Under the pieces are notes generated by a model. That model did not search any database and was not told the origin of the DNA. It was given only the letters and a program-made list of their open reading frames with translations. The position numbers and the translations under genes were made by a program. From Mycobacterium decipiens (GTDB lineage Bacteria; Actinomycetota; Actinomycetes; Mycobacteriales; Mycobacteriaceae), in the NCBI RefSeq assembly GCF_963853665.1, contig NZ_OY970459.1, positions 1,178,001-1,242,000 of the forward strand: a stretch of 64,000 nt of DNA, in the 5' to 3' direction. Shown here in pieces: positions 49,183 through 58,628 of the stretch. Position 1 is the first letter of the stretch; every line of letters starts with the position of its first letter.

Positions 49183-50589
49183 ATGTCTTGGCCCGCCGCG
49201 GCTGTCCACCGTGTCGTCAAGGCTTACGACGTGCGCGGGCTGGTCGGCGAAGAGATCGACGAGACGCTAGTTGCCGATCTCGGTGCGGCGTTCGCCCGGC
49301 TGATGCGTGCTGAGTACGCCCAACGGGTGGTGATCGGCCATGACATGCGGGACAGTTCGCCGCCGCTCGCCGCCGCTTTCGCGGCCGGAGTGACCGGCCA
49401 GGGCCTCGATGTGGTGCGAGTTGGGCTGGCGTCCACCGATCAGCTTTATTTCGCCTCGGGAGTGCTGGATTGCCCCGGAGCGATGTTCACCGCGAGCCAC
49501 AACCCGGCGGCATACAACGGCATCAAGATGTGCCGGGCGGGCGCCAAACCGGTCGGTGCGGATACCGGGCTGGCCGCCATCCGCGACGACCTGATCGCCG
49601 GCGTTCCAGGCCACTCGGAATATCAGGGACAACCTGGAACCCTGGCTGACCAGGATGTGCTGGGCGACTACGGGGTGTTCCTGCGGTCGCTGGTGAACAC
49701 CTCGGGGCTGCGTCCATTGCGGGTGGCCGTGGACGCCGGTAACGGCATGGCCGGTCACACCGCGCCGGCCGTGTTCGGTGCGATCGACTCGATCACCCTG
49801 TTGCCCTTGTATTTCGAGCTGGACGGATCGTTTCCCAATCACGAGGCCAATCCGCTTGACCCAGCAAACCTGGTGGACCTGCAGGCCTACGTGCGCGACA
49901 CCGGCGCCGATGTCGGGTTTGCTTTCGACGGCGATGCCGACCGCTGCTTTGTGGTCGATGAACGCGGCCAGCCTGTCTCGCCGTCGACGGTGACCGCGTT
50001 GGTGGCCGCGCGGGAACTCAACCGGGAGATCGGCGCCACCATCATCCACAACGTGATCACGTCCCGCGCGGTGCCCGAGCTGGTCGTCGAGCACGGCGGC
50101 ACCCCACTGCGTTCACGGGTGGGACACTCCTATATCAAGGCAATGATGGCCGACACCGGCGCGATCTTTGGTGGTGAACATTCGGCGCACTACTACTTCC
50201 GTGACTTCTGGGGCGCCGATTCCGGAATGCTGGCGGCACTGCATGTGCTGGCCGCCCTTGGTGGGCAAAGCCGACCGTTGTCGGAGTTGACCGCCGACTA
50301 CCAACGGTATGAGTCATCCGGTGAGATCAACTTCACCGTGGCCGACGCTCCGGCGTGTGTGGACGCCGTGCTGAAGTCTTTCGGCGGCCGGATTCATTCC
50401 ATCGATCATCTCGACGGGGTGACGGTGGACTTGGGCGACGACCGCTGGTTCAACCTGCGGAGCTCCAACACCGAGCCGCTGCTACGGCTCAATGTGGAGG
50501 GCCGCGGTGTCGAGGATGTCGACGCGGTGGTGCGGCAGGTCAGCGCTGAAATCGCCGCCCAGATGGCGGGCGCGAAGGCCGGACCGTGA
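49183..50589 (+). CDS. pmmA: Phosphomannomutase PmmA (ManB-type)
   Basis: Interconverts mannose-6-phosphate and mannose-1-phosphate on the way to GDP-mannose. The phosphoserine loop is TASHNPAAYNG with Ser105, the metal loop is DGDADR near 248, and the C-terminal phosphate-binding RSSNTEPLLRLN is near 426. It is 468 aa, close to the 465 of M. tuberculosis. It opens the pmmA-tobH-manA operon, overlapping the next gene (GTGA). A TAGGCT -10-like box lies about 60 bp upstream. Confidence 0.95.
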   Translation: MSWPAAAVHRVVKAYDVRGLVGEEIDETLVADLGAAFARLMRAEYAQRVVIGHDMRDSSPPLAAAFAAGVTGQGLDVVRVGLASTDQLYFASGVLDCPGAMFTASHNPAAYNGIKMCRAGAKPVGADTGLAAIRDDLIAGVPGHSEYQGQPGTLADQDVLGDYGVFLRSLVNTSGLRPLRVAVDAGNGMAGHTAPAVFGAIDSITLLPLYFELDGSFPNHEANPLDPANLVDLQAYVRDTGADVGFAFDGDADRCFVVDERGQPVSPSTVTALVAARELNREIGATIIHNVITSRAVPELVVEHGGTPLRSRVGHSYIKAMMADTGAIFGGEHSAHYYFRDFWGADSGMLAALHVLAALGGQSRPLSELTADYQRYESSGEINFTVADAPACVDAVLKSFGGRIHSIDHLDGVTVDLGDDRWFNLRSSNTEPLLRLNVEGRGVEDVDAVVRQVSAEIAAQMAGAKAGP

Positions 50590-51692
50590 ACGCCATTCGG
50601 GCGGTCGATCTCGAGGACGCCGCGGGCCTGATCGCTGCCGACCGGGCCGGTCTGCTGCGGGCCGCGTCGACGGCCGGCGCGCAGGTGCGTGCCATCGCCG
50701 CCGCGGCCGACGAGGGCGAGCTGGACCTGCTGCGCCGCAATGACCGTCCCCGCTCGGTGATCTGGGTGGCTGGCCGGGGTCCCGCCGAGACCGCCGGGGT
50801 GATCCTGGCCTCGACGCTGGGTGCCGCGGCCGCTGAGCCAATCGTGATCGCCAGCGCGGCCCCGCCCTGGGTCGGGCCGCTTGACGTGCTGGTCGTTGCC
50901 GGCGACGACCCCGGTGATCCAGCGCTGGTCGGCGCGGCCGCGACTGGGGTACGCAGGGGTGCGCGGGTTGTTGTGGTGGCGCCGTACGAGGGTCCGCTGC
51001 GGGACACCACGGCAGGTCGGGTCGCGGTGCTGGAACCTCGGCTGCGGGTTGCCGATGAGTTTGGTCTGTCCAGGTACTTGGCCGCGGGTCTGGCGGCTTT
51101 GCAAACCGTGGACCCCAAACTGCGTATCGATCTGGCCTCGCTCGCCGACGAGCTGGACGCCGAGGCACTGCGCAACAGTGCCGGCCGTGAGGTGTTCACC
51201 AATCCGGCCAAGGCACTTGCCGCGCGCGTGTCCGGTTGCCAAATAGCCCTGGCCGGCGACAACGCCGCAACGCTGGCGCTGGCCCGGCATGGGAGTTCGG
51301 TCTTGCTGCGGATCGCCCGCCAGGCCGCGGCGGCGACCGGGCTTTCGGATGCGGTAGTGGCGCTGCGTACCGGGCCCAATGGTTTCCAGGATGCCGGGTA
51401 TTCGGGGGAGGCCCTGTTCCACGACGAGGAAATCGACGGACCGCTGCCGCAGCGGCTGCGGGTGCTGGCACTGGCGCTGGCCGGCGAGCGGACGGTCGTG
51501 GCTGCTCGGGTTGCCGGGCTCGACGACGTCTATCTGGTCGCCGCTGATGACGTGCCGGAGGTGAGCGAATCACCCGGTGGGTCCGGGGGGTTGCTCGCGC
51601 CGGCGACTCCCGGTCGCGCGGAGCAGCAACTGGCAGTATTGGCCGTTCGGCTGGAAATGGCCGCCGTGTACATGCGACTGGTGCGGGGATAG
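50586..51692 (+). CDS. TobH/SIS-domain sugar-phosphate isomerase-like protein (Rv3256c-like)
   Basis: 368-aa protein related to TobH and bifunctional glucose/mannose-6-phosphate isomerases. It is Ala-rich with a SIS-like N-terminal half (SVIWVAGRGPAETAGVILASTLG; DVLVVAGDDPGDPALVGAAATG) and VVVVAPYEGP near 135. Catalytic residues cannot be identified with confidence. It lies between phosphomannomutase and ManA with an overlap at its start and 7 bp at its end, strongly implying a mannose-phosphate role, perhaps structural or regulatory. Confidence 0.8.
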   Translation: MNAIRAVDLEDAAGLIAADRAGLLRAASTAGAQVRAIAAAADEGELDLLRRNDRPRSVIWVAGRGPAETAGVILASTLGAAAAEPIVIASAAPPWVGPLDVLVVAGDDPGDPALVGAAATGVRRGARVVVVAPYEGPLRDTTAGRVAVLEPRLRVADEFGLSRYLAAGLAALQTVDPKLRIDLASLADELDAEALRNSAGREVFTNPAKALAARVSGCQIALAGDNAATLALARHGSSVLLRIARQAAAATGLSDAVVALRTGPNGFQDAGYSGEALFHDEEIDGPLPQRLRVLALALAGERTVVAARVAGLDDVYLVAADDVPEVSESPGGSGGLLAPATPGRAEQQLAVLAVRLEMAAVYMRLVRG

Positions 51693-51699
51693 ATCGCCG

Positions 51700-52926
51700 G
51701 TGGAACTGCTACGCGGAGCGTTACGGACGTACGCCTGGGGATCGCGCACCGCTATCGCCGAGTTCACCGGGCGCCCGGTGCCGGCCGCTCACCCGGAAGC
51801 TGAACTATGGTTCGGTGCACACCCGGGTGATCCGGCCTGGCTGGAAACGCCACATGGCGAAACCTCGTTGCTTGAGGCGTTGGTTGCCGATCCGGAGGGG
51901 CAGCTCGGCTCCGCGTCGCGCGCTCGGTTCGGTGATGTGCTGCCATTCTTGGTCAAGGTGCTGGCGGCCGACGAGCCGCTGTCTTTGCAGGCCCATCCCA
52001 GCGCGGAGCAGGCCGTCGAGGGTTACCTGCGTGAAGAGCGAATGGGCATTCCGGTGTCCTCGCCAGTCCGCAACTACCGCGACACCAGTCACAAGCCCGA
52101 ATTGTTGGTGGCGCTGCAACCAGTCGAGGCGCTGGCCGGGTTTCGTGAGGCGGCCCGGACCAGCGAGCTGCTGCGGGCGCTGGCCGTCTCCGACCTCGAC
52201 CCGTTCATCGATTTGCTGGGCGATCAGTCCGACGCCGACGGTCTGCGGGCCCTGTTCACCACCTGGATTACCGCACCCCAGCCCGATATCGACGTGCTGG
52301 TGCCTGCTGTGCTGGACGGCGCCATCCATTACGTCAGCTCCGGCGCAACCGAGTTTGCGGCCGAAGCCAGGACCGTGCTGGAACTCGGTGAACGCTATCC
52401 CGGCGACGCCGGCGTGCTGGCGGCGCTGCTACTCAACCGCATCAGCCTCGCCCCCGGGGAGGCCGTCTTCCTGCCGGCCGGCAACCTGCATGCATATCTG
52501 CGTGGTTTCGGTGTGGAGGTAATGGCCAACTCCGACAATGTGCTACGCGGTGGCCTCACGCCCAAGCACGTCGATGTGCCCGAGTTGTTGCGTGTGCTGG
52601 ACTTCGCCCCCACCCCCCAGGCGCAGTTGCGACCGCCGATCCGCCGCGACGGGCCGGGGCTGGTCTATGACACCCCGACCGATGAGTTCGCGGTCACGCT
52701 ACTGGTGCTCGACGGCGATCACCTCGGCCATGAGGTCGACGCGTCGTCGCGGCATGACGGCCCGCAGATCTTGTTGTGCACCGAGGGTTCGGCGACGGTG
52801 CACGGGAAGTGCGGGTCGCTCACGCTGAAACGAGGAATGGCGGCCTGGGTAGCGGCCGACGACGGCCCGATCCGGTTGGTCGCGCGCGAGCCCGCCAAAT
52901 TGTTCAGAGCTACTGTCGGGCTTTAG
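51700..52926 (+). CDS. manA: Mannose-6-phosphate isomerase ManA
   Basis: Type I zinc-dependent phosphomannose isomerase that links fructose-6-phosphate to mannose-6-phosphate. Zinc-site motifs are SLQAHPSAEQA near 94 and SHKPELLVAL near 128, with LPAGNLHAYLRGFGVEVMANSDNVLRGG near 257 completing the active site. The GTG at 51700 (MELLRGALRTYAWGSRTAI) gives 408 aa as in M. tuberculosis; the longer upstream frame overlaps the preceding gene and is not coding. The 3' end converges with the monooxygenase gene, overlapping 17 bp. Confidence 0.95.
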   Translation: MELLRGALRTYAWGSRTAIAEFTGRPVPAAHPEAELWFGAHPGDPAWLETPHGETSLLEALVADPEGQLGSASRARFGDVLPFLVKVLAADEPLSLQAHPSAEQAVEGYLREERMGIPVSSPVRNYRDTSHKPELLVALQPVEALAGFREAARTSELLRALAVSDLDPFIDLLGDQSDADGLRALFTTWITAPQPDIDVLVPAVLDGAIHYVSSGATEFAAEARTVLELGERYPGDAGVLAALLLNRISLAPGEAVFLPAGNLHAYLRGFGVEVMANSDNVLRGGLTPKHVDVPELLRVLDFAPTPQAQLRPPIRRDGPGLVYDTPTDEFAVTLLVLDGDHLGHEVDASSRHDGPQILLCTEGSATVHGKCGSLTLKRGMAAWVAADDGPIRLVAREPAKLFRATVGL

Positions 52927-54289
52927 CTGCCCGTCGCTCGTGAAGCCATAGCCGCATGTTGTGTGCTATCGTGCGACCGATAATGCGTGCGGGCGGCACC
53001 ATGTACAAGCTGTCCAGCAAGCTGAACCGGCGCAAAAACCATTCGGCGAGAACGGGATCGGTTTCCGCGGCACCCAGGAACTGATCGAACAGGTTGCCCG
53101 CCGCGCGCCACCAGCGGGCCGTGGGTTCGGCGGTCGCATGGTGAAAAGTGATGTCGCCGATGGCATTCATCATCCACACCGGAAACGTCGTCTTGGCGGT
53201 GGCCCTATTGAATTGCCGGGCGAGGTCGCCATCTTGCGCGCCGGCTTCCAGCGCGCGTCGCAGATGGCTGCCCTGCAGGGACGTCATGGTCATGCCCTGC
53301 CCGAAGGTGGGATTGAAGCTGGCCACCGCATCCCCGAAGGGGATGATTCCGGCGGGGAAGCGGTCCAGTTTGTGGTAGCGACGCCACCTACTGACTGGAA
53401 AAGCGTGGTATGCCGGGTCACCGAGGGGTTCGGCGTGCGCCAGCGCCGCGTTGAAGTGGTCCGGGAGTAACTCTTTGGCGAGCCCAAGCATTTCGGGAAA
53501 CGTTCGCGGCGGTTTGGCTTGGGCCACACCGAAGGTGGTCAGCACCCAGGTGCCGTCCTCGTAGCACAGCATCCCCAGCCCCAGCGATTGGTCGTGCGAC
53601 GCGCCCGCGACCACCACCTTCTCCTCGATCAGACCTTCCGGAATGCCGAACGCGTGGCTGGCGTAGTTGATGCCGATGTCCACGGTTGCCTCGGGTGCGC
53701 GCTGGTAGCCCCATTGCGTCAACCACACCGGTAGCCGAGTACCGCGACCCGCCGCGTCGACCACAAGGTCGACGGCGACAAACTCGGGGTTCTCGCCGCG
53801 AGCGGGGGGATCCAGGAGCACGCCGGTCACCCGCTGCAGCGGGTGCTCGTACCGGGGCTCGGCGACGCCGCGCTGCACGATCTCGACGTTGTCGATGTCG
53901 AGGACTCGCCGACGGATCTGCCACTCCAGATGCGGCCGACTGGGCACATAGGCGGTGAATTCATCGCGCAACGTTTGCCCGGTCCCCAGGACATGGCCCG
54001 CGGCGCCTAGATGGATGCAGTCCGGCCGGTTCTCCAGCATGGGCACACCCGCGGCCACCATGTCCTTCAGCAGGCCCGGGAACAGACTCTCGAACTCGTT
54101 TGCCCCGCGCGCCATCAGCATGTGTACGTGCCGGTCCTGGGGGACCGTGGCGCGGTTGGCCGGTGTGCGCGGCAGGTCGTCGCGTTCGTAAACCGTTACC
54201 CGGGCGAAGAAGTCGGAGAGCACCCGCGCGGCACAGAGCCCCGCGATGCTGGCCCCGATCACTACCGCGTGGTCACCCTTGTTTGCCAA
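52910..54289 (-). CDS. FAD-dependent monooxygenase (Rv3254-like)
   Basis: Group A flavoprotein hydroxylase-like enzyme of 459 aa with unknown substrate. The FAD Rossmann motif is VVIGASIAGLCAARVL at 9-24; the second FAD motif is IIPFGDAVASFNPTFGQGMTMTSLQG near 310-335. VDLVVDAAGRGTRLPVWL near 170 is the NAD(P)H/FAD-binding DG-like segment. The start is TTG 54289 (ANKGDHAVVIG) with GGAGGGGAG 7 bp upstream. A decayed paralog lies immediately upstream in the same direction, so this is the surviving copy of a tandem duplication. Confidence 0.88.
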   Translation of the reverse strand: MANKGDHAVVIGASIAGLCAARVLSDFFARVTVYERDDLPRTPANRATVPQDRHVHMLMARGANEFESLFPGLLKDMVAAGVPMLENRPDCIHLGAAGHVLGTGQTLRDEFTAYVPSRPHLEWQIRRRVLDIDNVEIVQRGVAEPRYEHPLQRVTGVLLDPPARGENPEFVAVDLVVDAAGRGTRLPVWLTQWGYQRAPEATVDIGINYASHAFGIPEGLIEEKVVVAGASHDQSLGLGMLCYEDGTWVLTTFGVAQAKPPRTFPEMLGLAKELLPDHFNAALAHAEPLGDPAYHAFPVSRWRRYHKLDRFPAGIIPFGDAVASFNPTFGQGMTMTSLQGSHLRRALEAGAQDGDLARQFNRATAKTTFPVWMMNAIGDITFHHATAEPTARWWRAAGNLFDQFLGAAETDPVLAEWFLRRFSLLDSLYMVPPARIIGRTIAHNMRLWLHERRAAKARQ

Positions 54290-54308
54290 CCCGTGGCTCC
54301 CCTCCGTT

Positions 54309-55336
54309 TCAAGCAGAGTACCCAGGCAAGGCGCGGAGCCACACCCGCACGTAGTTGACGATGGCGCAACCGATCATCGCGGGTGACGGCACCATGCACA
54401 GGCTGTCGCCACCAAAAGCGTGATGGACTGGCCGTCGCATTGTGATCACTGACATGGCAATCCCGTCGCTCATCCACACCGGGTAGATGGTCCGGGCGGT
54501 AGCCCGATTGAGCTTGCGGGCCAGTTTGCGGTCAGAAAATTCCAGCGCCCGTCGCAGGTGGCCGGCCTGCAGCGACGCCATCGTCATGCCCTGCCCGCAG
54601 GTGGGGTTAAAGCTGGCTACCGCATCACCGACCGGAACAATCCCGGTCGGGAAGCGGCGCAGCTTGTCATAGCGGCGCCATCTGCTCACCGGGTAGGCGT
54701 GGCTTGCCGCGCTACCGATGGGCTTGGCCTGCGCCAGCCCGGCCGCAAACCGCGCCGGCGGCAACGCGGCGGCCAGTTCACGCATCCCGTCGAAGGTCGG
54801 CGGCGGTTTGGCATTGGCCACGCCGAAGGCCGTGCCAACGATGACGATGCTCTCGTCGAGCAGGCCCTCGGGGATGCGAAGTTTCTGGGTGGAATAGGTG
54901 ATGCCGACGTCGACGGTTTGCTCGGTTGGCCGTCGGTATCCCCACTGCGATAGCCACACCGGCAACAGGGTGCCTCGGCCGGCCGCGTCGACAACGAGAT
55001 CCGCAGGGATGAACTCCGGTTGTTGGCCGGGTGTGGCCAACTCGAGTAGCACCGGTGACTCGGTTGAGCGTGGGCTCGAACCGCGGCTCGGAGACCGAGC
55101 GCTGGACGATCTCAAACAGGCCGGGGAAGAGGTTCTCGAGTTCGTTTGCCCCGCGCGTCATCAACATGTGCAGGTGCGGGTCCTGGGGGACCGCGGCGCG
55201 GCTGTCCGGGGTGCTTGCGACTTGTCGCGCTCGAATACCGTCACCGTGGAATAAAAGTCCGACAGCACCCGCGCGGCGCACAACCCGGCGATGCTGGCCC
55301 CGATGACCACCGCGTGGTTCTTCGGGTTTTCTGCAT
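54309..55336 (-). pseudogene. Decayed paralog of the adjacent FAD monooxygenase
   Basis: Three frames on the minus strand together align with the intact neighbour. The FAD motif HAVVIGASIAGLCAARVLSD (about 55330-55260) has lost its start. The frame then shifts near 55220, continuing PDSRAAVPQDPHLHMLM and NELENLFPGLF. About 90 residues are missing before EIVQRSVSEPRFEP. A second shift near 55055 leads into the remaining ORF (54309-55115 frame), which lacks about 22 residues before FGVANAKPPPTFDG and about 35 before LCMVPSPAMIG. Two frameshifts and three deletions make function very unlikely. Confidence 0.85.
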
Positions 55337-55399
55337 GCCCCGCCGTCCTCGCAGCGTACCCAGTACTGTGCGGTCACAACGAATGCGAGAGGACGGTGC

Positions 55400-56890
55400 A
55401 TGGCCGGTCGATGGCGCATGAAGTCGGTAGAACAGTCGATCGCTGACACCGACGAGCCCAGTACTCGTCTGCGCAAGGACCTCACCTGGTGGGACCTCGT
55501 TGTGTTCGGCGTCTCGGTGGTGATCGGGGCCGGCATTTTCACGGTCACCGCATCGACCACCGGCGATATCACCGGCCCGGCCATCTGGATCTCGTTTTTG
55601 ATCGCGGCGGGTACCTGCGCGCTGGCGGCACTGTGCTACGCCGAATTCGCTTCGACGCTGCCGGTGGCCGGCAGCGCGTATACCTTCTCCTACGCCACCT
55701 TTGGGGAGCTCCTGGCCTGGGCGATCGGCTGGAATCTCGTGTTGGAATTGGCGATGGGCGCGGCCGTGGTCGCCAAGGGCTGGTCGAGCTACTTGGGCAC
55801 GGTGTTTGGGTTCGCCGGTGGCACCGCCCGGCTGGGATCGCTGAATCTCGACTGGGGCGCGCTGCTGATCGTCGCGGTGGTGGCGTCCCTGTGTGCGTTG
55901 GGCACCAAGTTGTCGTCGAGATTCTCCGCGGTGGTCACCGGCATCAAGGTTTCGGTCGTGATCCTGGTCGTGGTGGTCGGCGCCTTCTACGTCAGGGCCG
56001 CCAACTACTCGCCGTTCATTCCCGAGCCGGAATCCGGGCCGCACGAAAGCGGCATCAACCAATCGGTGTTGTCGTTGCTGACCGGGGCGCAGGGCAGCCA
56101 TTACGGTTGGTATGGCGTGTTGGCGGGGGCGTCGATCGTGTTCTTCGCGTTCATTGGCTTCGACATCGTGGCCACCATGGCGGAGGAGACCAAGCACCCC
56201 CAGCGTGACGTTCCGCGCGGGATCCTCGCGTCGCTTGGGGTCGTCACCTTGCTCTACGTCGCGGTGTCGATCGTGCTGTCCGGCATGGTTCCCTACACCG
56301 CGCTGCGGACCGTTCCGGGCCGCGGCTCGGCCAACCTGGCGACCGCGTTCGCGGCCAACGGAGTGTATTGGGCCAGCGGCATCATTTCCGTCGGGGCGCT
56401 GGCCGGGCTTACCACCGTGGTGATGGTGCTGATGCTCGGGCAGTGCCGGGTGCTGTTCGCGATGGCGCGCGACGGCCTGCTGCCGCGGCAGTTGGCCAAG
56501 ACCGGTTCACGTGGCACCCCGGTGCGGATCACCGTGCTGGTTGCCGTGGTGGTAGCCGCCGCCGCATCGGTGTTCCCGATCACCAAGCTCGAGGAAATGG
56601 TCAACGTGGGCACGCTGTTCGCGTTCGTCCTGGTGTCCGCCGGCGTGATCGTGCTGCGCCGGACCCGGCCGGACCTGGTTCGGGGGTTTCGGGCTCCATG
56701 GGTGCCGGTCCTTCCGATCGCCTCGGTGTGCGCATGCCTGTGGCTGATGCTGAACCTCACCGCGTTGACCTGGATCCGGTTCGGCATCTGGCTGGTGTTG
56801 GGAGCCGTGATTTATGTCGGCTACGGGCGCCGGCACTCCGCGCAGGGCCTTCGGCAAGCGCGAGAGGCCAACCGGGGGGTCGTGAACTAG
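55400..56890 (+). CDS. APC-superfamily amino acid permease (Rv3253c-like)
   Basis: Cytoplasmic-membrane transporter with 12 predicted helices, 496 aa, of the cationic amino-acid transporter type. The first helix has the consensus GVSVVIGAGIFTVTAS; FFAFIGFDIVATMAEETKHPQRDVPRGI near 250-277 is the conserved loop; RVLFAMARDGLLP near 350 is another CAT-type block. The N-terminal SVEQSIADTDEPSTRLRKDLTWWDL is cytosolic. Substrate is inferred only at family level (amino acids, perhaps basic). It is divergent from the pseudogene. Confidence 0.9.
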   Translation: MAGRWRMKSVEQSIADTDEPSTRLRKDLTWWDLVVFGVSVVIGAGIFTVTASTTGDITGPAIWISFLIAAGTCALAALCYAEFASTLPVAGSAYTFSYATFGELLAWAIGWNLVLELAMGAAVVAKGWSSYLGTVFGFAGGTARLGSLNLDWGALLIVAVVASLCALGTKLSSRFSAVVTGIKVSVVILVVVVGAFYVRAANYSPFIPEPESGPHESGINQSVLSLLTGAQGSHYGWYGVLAGASIVFFAFIGFDIVATMAEETKHPQRDVPRGILASLGVVTLLYVAVSIVLSGMVPYTALRTVPGRGSANLATAFAANGVYWASGIISVGALAGLTTVVMVLMLGQCRVLFAMARDGLLPRQLAKTGSRGTPVRITVLVAVVVAAAASVFPITKLEEMVNVGTLFAFVLVSAGVIVLRRTRPDLVRGFRAPWVPVLPIASVCACLWLMLNLTALTWIRFGIWLVLGAVIYVGYGRRHSAQGLRQAREANRGVVN

Positions 56891-56911
56891 GCGGTTTACA
56901 AAAAGGCCATC

Positions 56912-56944
56912 TATGTCTAGACATAAGACGTAGACTGCTATATT
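56912..56944 (+). promoter_or_regulatory. alkB promoter with perfect 14-bp palindrome
   Basis: TATGTCTAGACATA (56912-56925) is a perfect palindrome. A -10-like TATATT follows at 56939-56944; a -35 placed 17 bp upstream (56916-56921) falls inside the palindrome. A repressor bound here would block RNA polymerase. The TetR gene at the end of the operon is the obvious candidate. The 5' leader contains a GAGGAGG ribosome site before alkB. Confidence 0.6.
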
Positions 56945-56986
56945 GTCAAACTCCGATGTGGTATCGCTCACGAGGAGGTTTGACAG

Positions 56987-58246
56987 ATGACCACACAAAT
57001 CGGCTTCGGCAGACCCGACGAGCCCCGGGCACTCGAAGTGGGGGAGTGGCGGGATAGGAAGCGCTACCTGTGGCTGATGGGTCTGATCGCCCCGACCGCG
57101 TTGTTCGTCATGCTGCCGCTCATCTGGGGACTGAACCAGCTCGGCTGGCAGGCCGCCGCGCAGCTGCCCTTGTGGGTGGGGCCGATCCTGGTCTACCTTC
57201 TGTTGCCGCTTCTCGACCTGCGCTTCGGGCCCGACGGCCAGAACCCGCCCGAGGAGGTGATGGAGTGGCTCGAGAACGACAAATACTACCGCTACTGCAC
57301 CTACATCTACATTCCGTTCCAGTACCTCAGCGTGGTCCTAGGCGCCTATCTGTTCACCGCCTCGGACCTCAGTTGGTTGGGTTACCCGGATTCCCATGGC
57401 GGATTGGGCTGGGCCGGCAAGATCGGTGTGGCGCTGTCGGTCGGTGTTCTCGGTGGCGTTGGCATCAATACCGCGCACGAGATGGGGCACAAGAAGGACT
57501 CGTTGGAGCGGTGGCTGTCCAAGATCACCCTGGCGCAGACGTGCTACGGGCACTTCTATATCGAGCACAACCGCGGTCACCACGTTCGGGTGGCCACGCC
57601 GGAGGACCCGGCTTCGGCGCGCTTCGGCGAGACGTTCTGGGAGTTCCTGCCACGTACCGTTGTCGGCAGCCTGCGTTCGGCAGTCCGGCTGGAAGCTCAG
57701 CGGCTGCGCCGGTCGGGAGTGAGCCCCTGGCATCCGAAGGCGTATTTGCGCAACGACGTGCTCAACGCGTGGCTGATGTCGGTGGTGTTATGGGGTGTGC
57801 TGATCGCGGTTTTCGGCCTGGCGCTCATCCCGTTCGTGATCACCCAGGCGGTCTTCGGCTTCTGCCTCCTCGAGGCGGTCAATTACCTCGAACACTACGG
57901 ACTGTTGCGGGAAAAGATGGCCAACGGCCGCTACGAGCGCTGCGCCCCGGTGCACAGCTGGAACTCCGACCACATCGTCACCAACCTGTTCCTGTACCAC
58001 TTGCAGCGGCACAGTGACCACCACGCCAACCCGACTCGCCGCTACCAGACCCTGCGCAGCATGGCGGGTGCGCCCAACCTGCCCAGTGGGTACGCGTCGA
58101 TGATCTCGTTGACCTACTTCCCGCCGTTGTGGCGCAAGGTGATGGATCACCGGGTGCTCGAGCACTACGACGGCGATATCACCAGGGTCAACCTGCACCC
58201 GCGGGTGCGGGAGAAGGCACTGGCCCGGTACGGAGCCCCGGCATGA
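56987..58246 (+). CDS. alkB: Alkane 1-monooxygenase AlkB
   Basis: Integral-membrane non-heme di-iron hydroxylase converting medium/long n-alkanes to 1-alkanols with electrons from rubredoxin. Histidine boxes are NTAHEMGHKKD (HExxH type), EHNRGHHVRVA and LQRHSDHHANPTRRYQ; NYLEHYGL is the extra alkane hydroxylase motif. About six transmembrane helices are present. It is 419 aa. It overlaps rubA by ATGA, so hydroxylase and electron carriers are translated together. The promoter has a palindrome. Confidence 0.96.
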   Translation: MTTQIGFGRPDEPRALEVGEWRDRKRYLWLMGLIAPTALFVMLPLIWGLNQLGWQAAAQLPLWVGPILVYLLLPLLDLRFGPDGQNPPEEVMEWLENDKYYRYCTYIYIPFQYLSVVLGAYLFTASDLSWLGYPDSHGGLGWAGKIGVALSVGVLGGVGINTAHEMGHKKDSLERWLSKITLAQTCYGHFYIEHNRGHHVRVATPEDPASARFGETFWEFLPRTVVGSLRSAVRLEAQRLRRSGVSPWHPKAYLRNDVLNAWLMSVVLWGVLIAVFGLALIPFVITQAVFGFCLLEAVNYLEHYGLLREKMANGRYERCAPVHSWNSDHIVTNLFLYHLQRHSDHHANPTRRYQTLRSMAGAPNLPSGYASMISLTYFPPLWRKVMDHRVLEHYDGDITRVNLHPRVREKALARYGAPA

Positions 58247-58449
58247 CCCGCGCCGGCAGCAACGGCTACCGGTGCCCGGTCTGCGACTACGTCTACGACG
58301 AGGCCAAAGGTGATGCCAGGGAAGGCTTCCCGGCCGGCACACGGTGGGAGCAGATTCCCGACGACTGGTGCTGTCCAGATTGCGCGGTGCGCGAGAAGCG
58401 AGATTTCACACAGCTTTCGAAAGCAGAAAGGACGAAGGCAAACAAATGA
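58243..58449 (+). CDS. rubA: Rubredoxin RubA
   Basis: Small iron protein carrying electrons to AlkB. Two CxxC pairs bind the iron: CPVC near residues 11-14 and CPDC near 44-47, with YVYDEAKGD and [17 protein letters not shown] between. It is 68 aa, with a lysine-rich tail ([10 protein letters not shown]) longer than the 55 aa I remember for M. tuberculosis. Its ATG overlaps the alkB stop and its stop overlaps the rubB start. Confidence 0.94.
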   Translation: MTRAGSNGYRCPVCDYVYDEAKGDAREGFPAGTRWEQIPDDWCCPDCAVREKRDFTQLSKAERTKANK

Positions 58450-58628
58450 ATGACTACAAGTTGTTCCGCTGCATCCAATGCGGTTTCGAGTACGACGAGG
58501 CGCTGGGTTGGCCGGAAGACGGCATTGCGGCCGGCACCCGCTGGGACGACATCCCCGATGACTGGAGCTGCCCGGACTGCGGTGCGGCTAAATCCGATTT
58601 CGAGATGGAGGAGGTTGCACGATCATGA
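58446..58628 (+). CDS. rubB: Rubredoxin RubB
   Basis: Second rubredoxin of the alkane hydroxylase operon, 60 aa. CxxC pairs CIQC (9-12) and CPDC (42-45) frame [20 protein letters not shown]. As remembered it is nearly identical to M. tuberculosis RubB, much more conserved than RubA here. Both ends overlap neighbours by ATGA. AlkG1/AlkG2 pairs in other organisms differ in ability to support AlkB; RubB looks more like the functional type by its short, acidic form, but this is inference. Confidence 0.94.
   Translation: MNDYKLFRCIQCGFEYDEALGWPEDGIAAGTRWDDIPDDWSCPDCGAAKSDFEMEEVARS

Noticed and set aside
55241..56197. 318-aa minus-strand ORF opposite the permease
   Set aside because: It is antisense to a full APC permease and has shadow composition; only its 5' part overlaps the pseudogene remnant in another frame.
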